DNA of 64,000 nt from Pectobacterium carotovorum. Lineage in GTDB: Bacteria; Pseudomonadota; Gammaproteobacteria; Enterobacterales; Enterobacteriaceae. Location: NCBI GenBank assembly GCA_016415585.1, contig CP066552.1:496001-560000 (forward strand), given 5' to 3'. This document shows, piece after piece, positions 62,674 to 64,000 of this stretch. Position 1 is the stretch's first letter; the number at the start of each line of letters is the position of its first letter. Below the pieces are notes generated by a model, which worked only from the letters and a program-made list of their open reading frames with translations, made no database searches and had not been told where the DNA came from. The position numbers were made by a program, and so were the translations under genes.

Positions 62674-64000
62674 ATGATTTCATCAAGCATGCCTCAAATA
62701 ACACACGGAAAAATCCAGATTTTGACTTATTTCCCCGTCGCGTTGCTATTGTTGCTGTGCTGGTCGTCCACGGCATTTGGGCAAACTATCTCGTTTAATC
62801 AGGCTTGGGTTCGCCTGCTACAAAGTGATGACAGCATTGCTGCTGAACACGCTGGGGTCGATCGCGCACAGTTTTTGAAAGAATCCGCCAAAGGACTTTA
62901 TTGGCCGCAAGTCAACGTAGGCGCAAACTATACGCGGCTTGATAAACCTGTCGAACTGGATGCGCGTGACTTAAACCCACTGTCTAATCACCGGGACATT
63001 TTCGCTGCGCTAAATCAGCTGATTAATATCAACGGCAATCCCTTCGTCACCCGTTTCACAGAACAAAATGTGGTCACTAGCTCCGTTCAGGTCGTCTGGC
63101 CGTTATTCACCGGAGGCCGGATTGATGCTGCGCAGTCAATTCGGGCTGCGCAGGTGAATGAGGCGGAGCAGATGCTCATTGTCCGCACGCTGGCTCAGTT
63201 TGAGGCGCTGGCACAGACTTACTACGGCGTAGTGATGGCACATCAGGTGATGAAGACGCGTCAGGATATAGAAAAAGGCATGGCGCAGCACTATGAGCAC
63301 GCCCGTAAGTTGGAGGCTCAAGGCCAAATCGCCAGAGTCGAGGTGTTGTCTGCCCAATCCGCTTACGACATGGCGCGTATTGAGACACAAAAAGCGCGGC
63401 GCAGTATGGAGACGACCGAAATGGTCTTCGCGAAGTTGATCAAGACCGAAGGCGCAACGCCGTCTTCTTCGCTGTTCGTCAACAAAATGCTGCCCGAACT
63501 GCCCGCCTTGGTGAAACAAACTCTCAATACACACCCTGGACTAAAGGTACTCTCTGCCAAGCGCGATCAGGCCAAGGATCTTATCCGTATTGAACGTGCT
63601 AAATACGCCCCCGACGTCTTTCTGTTCGGCAATTATCAACTCTATGAACAGGACACGCTGGCCGCCAGAACCACACCGGACTGGATGGTGGGCGTCGGCG
63701 TTTCCGTCCCGCTCATCAGCCGTGAAGGCCGTTCTGACAATATCGCTGCCGCCAAAAGCGCAGAAATGCAGGTTAACCATCTGGAAGCCGATATGCGGCA
63801 AAATCTTGAAATAATGGTCGAGAGCACATGGAGAGAAGCTCGACTAGCGCTGGAAGAGTTCAATTCTCTGTCTTCGACGGAAAAGCTGGCCGAAGAGAAC
63901 GTCCGGTTACGCAACAAGGCGTTTATGCAGGGGATGTCGACCTCGCTGGACGTCGTCGATGCGCTGAATCAGCTCGCCGGAGCCAAAACACAGCGCGCTT
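62674..64000 (+). CDS. TolC-family outer-membrane efflux protein, 3' end outside the window
   Basis: 442 codons are readable without a stop up to the window edge. A signal peptide (LTYFPVALLLLLCWSSTAFG-QT) leads into an outer-membrane efflux protein repeat: long helices (LIVRTLAQFEALAQTYYGVV, HARKLEAQGQIARVEVLSAQ) and beta segments such as VVWPLFTGGRIDAAQ and DWMVGVGVSVPLIS. It would form a trimeric export channel for an RND, ABC or type I secretion system whose inner-membrane parts probably lie just downstream. The start could be 62674 or the in-frame ATG at 62689; ribosome sites are poor for both. Confidence 0.85.
   Translation, partial: MISSSMPQITHGKIQILTYFPVALLLLLCWSSTAFGQTISFNQAWVRLLQSDDSIAAEHAGVDRAQFLKESAKGLYWPQVNVGANYTRLDKPVELDARDLNPLSNHRDIFAALNQLININGNPFVTRFTEQNVVTSSVQVVWPLFTGGRIDAAQSIRAAQVNEAEQMLIVRTLAQFEALAQTYYGVVMAHQVMKTRQDIEKGMAQHYEHARKLEAQGQIARVEVLSAQSAYDMARIETQKARRSMETTEMVFAKLIKTEGATPSSSLFVNKMLPELPALVKQTLNTHPGLKVLSAKRDQAKDLIRIERAKYAPDVFLFGNYQLYEQDTLAARTTPDWMVGVGVSVPLISREGRSDNIAAAKSAEMQVNHLEADMRQNLEIMVESTWREARLALEEFNSLSSTEKLAEENVRLRNKAFMQGMSTSLDVVDALNQLAGAKTQRA

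Noticed and set aside
62579..62776. 65-codon minus-strand frame at the start of the TolC-family gene
   Set aside because: Overlaps the signal peptide of the TolC-like gene on the opposite strand; no ribosome site.

Overview
The window is chromosomal DNA from a soft-rot enterobacterium, most likely a Pectobacterium. The basis is conserved enterobacterial gene order combined with a galacturonate (pectin-derived) uptake and catabolism cluster, an aryl-beta-glucoside PTS locus and many dispersed intergenic palindromes. Species assignment is inference from gene content and order, because no database search was possible.

Left part (1-23.6 kb): a 5'-truncated M48 protease, a secreted alpha/beta hydrolase and a chemoreceptor lead to a scarred tRNA-Phe locus. 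Then comes the classical block yjdC-dsbD-cutA-dcuA-aspA | fxsA | groES-groEL, followed by ubiC-ubiA | plsB | dgkA-lexA-yjbJ-zur. dinF, usually between lexA and yjbJ in E. coli, is absent. A RidA-family gene has been inserted next to zur and is flanked by a second copy of the zur 3' tail. A YhaK/YhaJ pair closes the block.

Middle (23.6-44 kb): yqjG-yqjF, yqjK-yqjE-yqjD and yqjC-mzrA-yqjA run leftward, then exuR and exuT, divergent from uxaC-uxaB-uxaA (uptake of hexuronate and conversion to 2-keto-3-deoxygluconate). ygjV, sstT, alx (behind a yybP-ykoY type manganese/pH riboswitch), ygjR, rlmG and fadH follow, the same neighbourhood as in E. coli.

Right part (44-64 kb) is more accessory. It has a Spy-like periplasmic chaperone, a membrane diguanylate cyclase and a DUF305 protein. 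Next is a beta-glucoside PTS gene convergent with a 6-phospho-beta-glucosidase gene; both leaders carry a BglG-type antiterminator RNA site overlapping a strong terminator, but no antiterminator gene is present here. Then comes a nitrate-assimilation control region (NtrC site, sigma-54 promoter, ANTAR dual-hexaloop attenuator) in front of a nitrate reductase-sulfite reductase flavoprotein fusion gene broken by an internal deletion. A DJ-1/PfpI protein with a divergent LysR regulator precedes an AT-rich stretch holding an IS1 remnant, an orphan T4-type lysozyme, a large inverted repeat and a small unknown gene. A LysR regulator, a second aspartase gene about 91% identical (hand count) to the first, and a TolC-family gene cut by the window edge finish the window.

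The most noteworthy signals are the complete NtrC/sigma-54/ANTAR cascade left in front of a damaged gene, the paired antitermination leaders acting in trans, a 23-nt identity between the glucosidase promoter and the IS1 remnant, the duplicated zur tail, the duplicated aspartase, and two dispersed repeat families.
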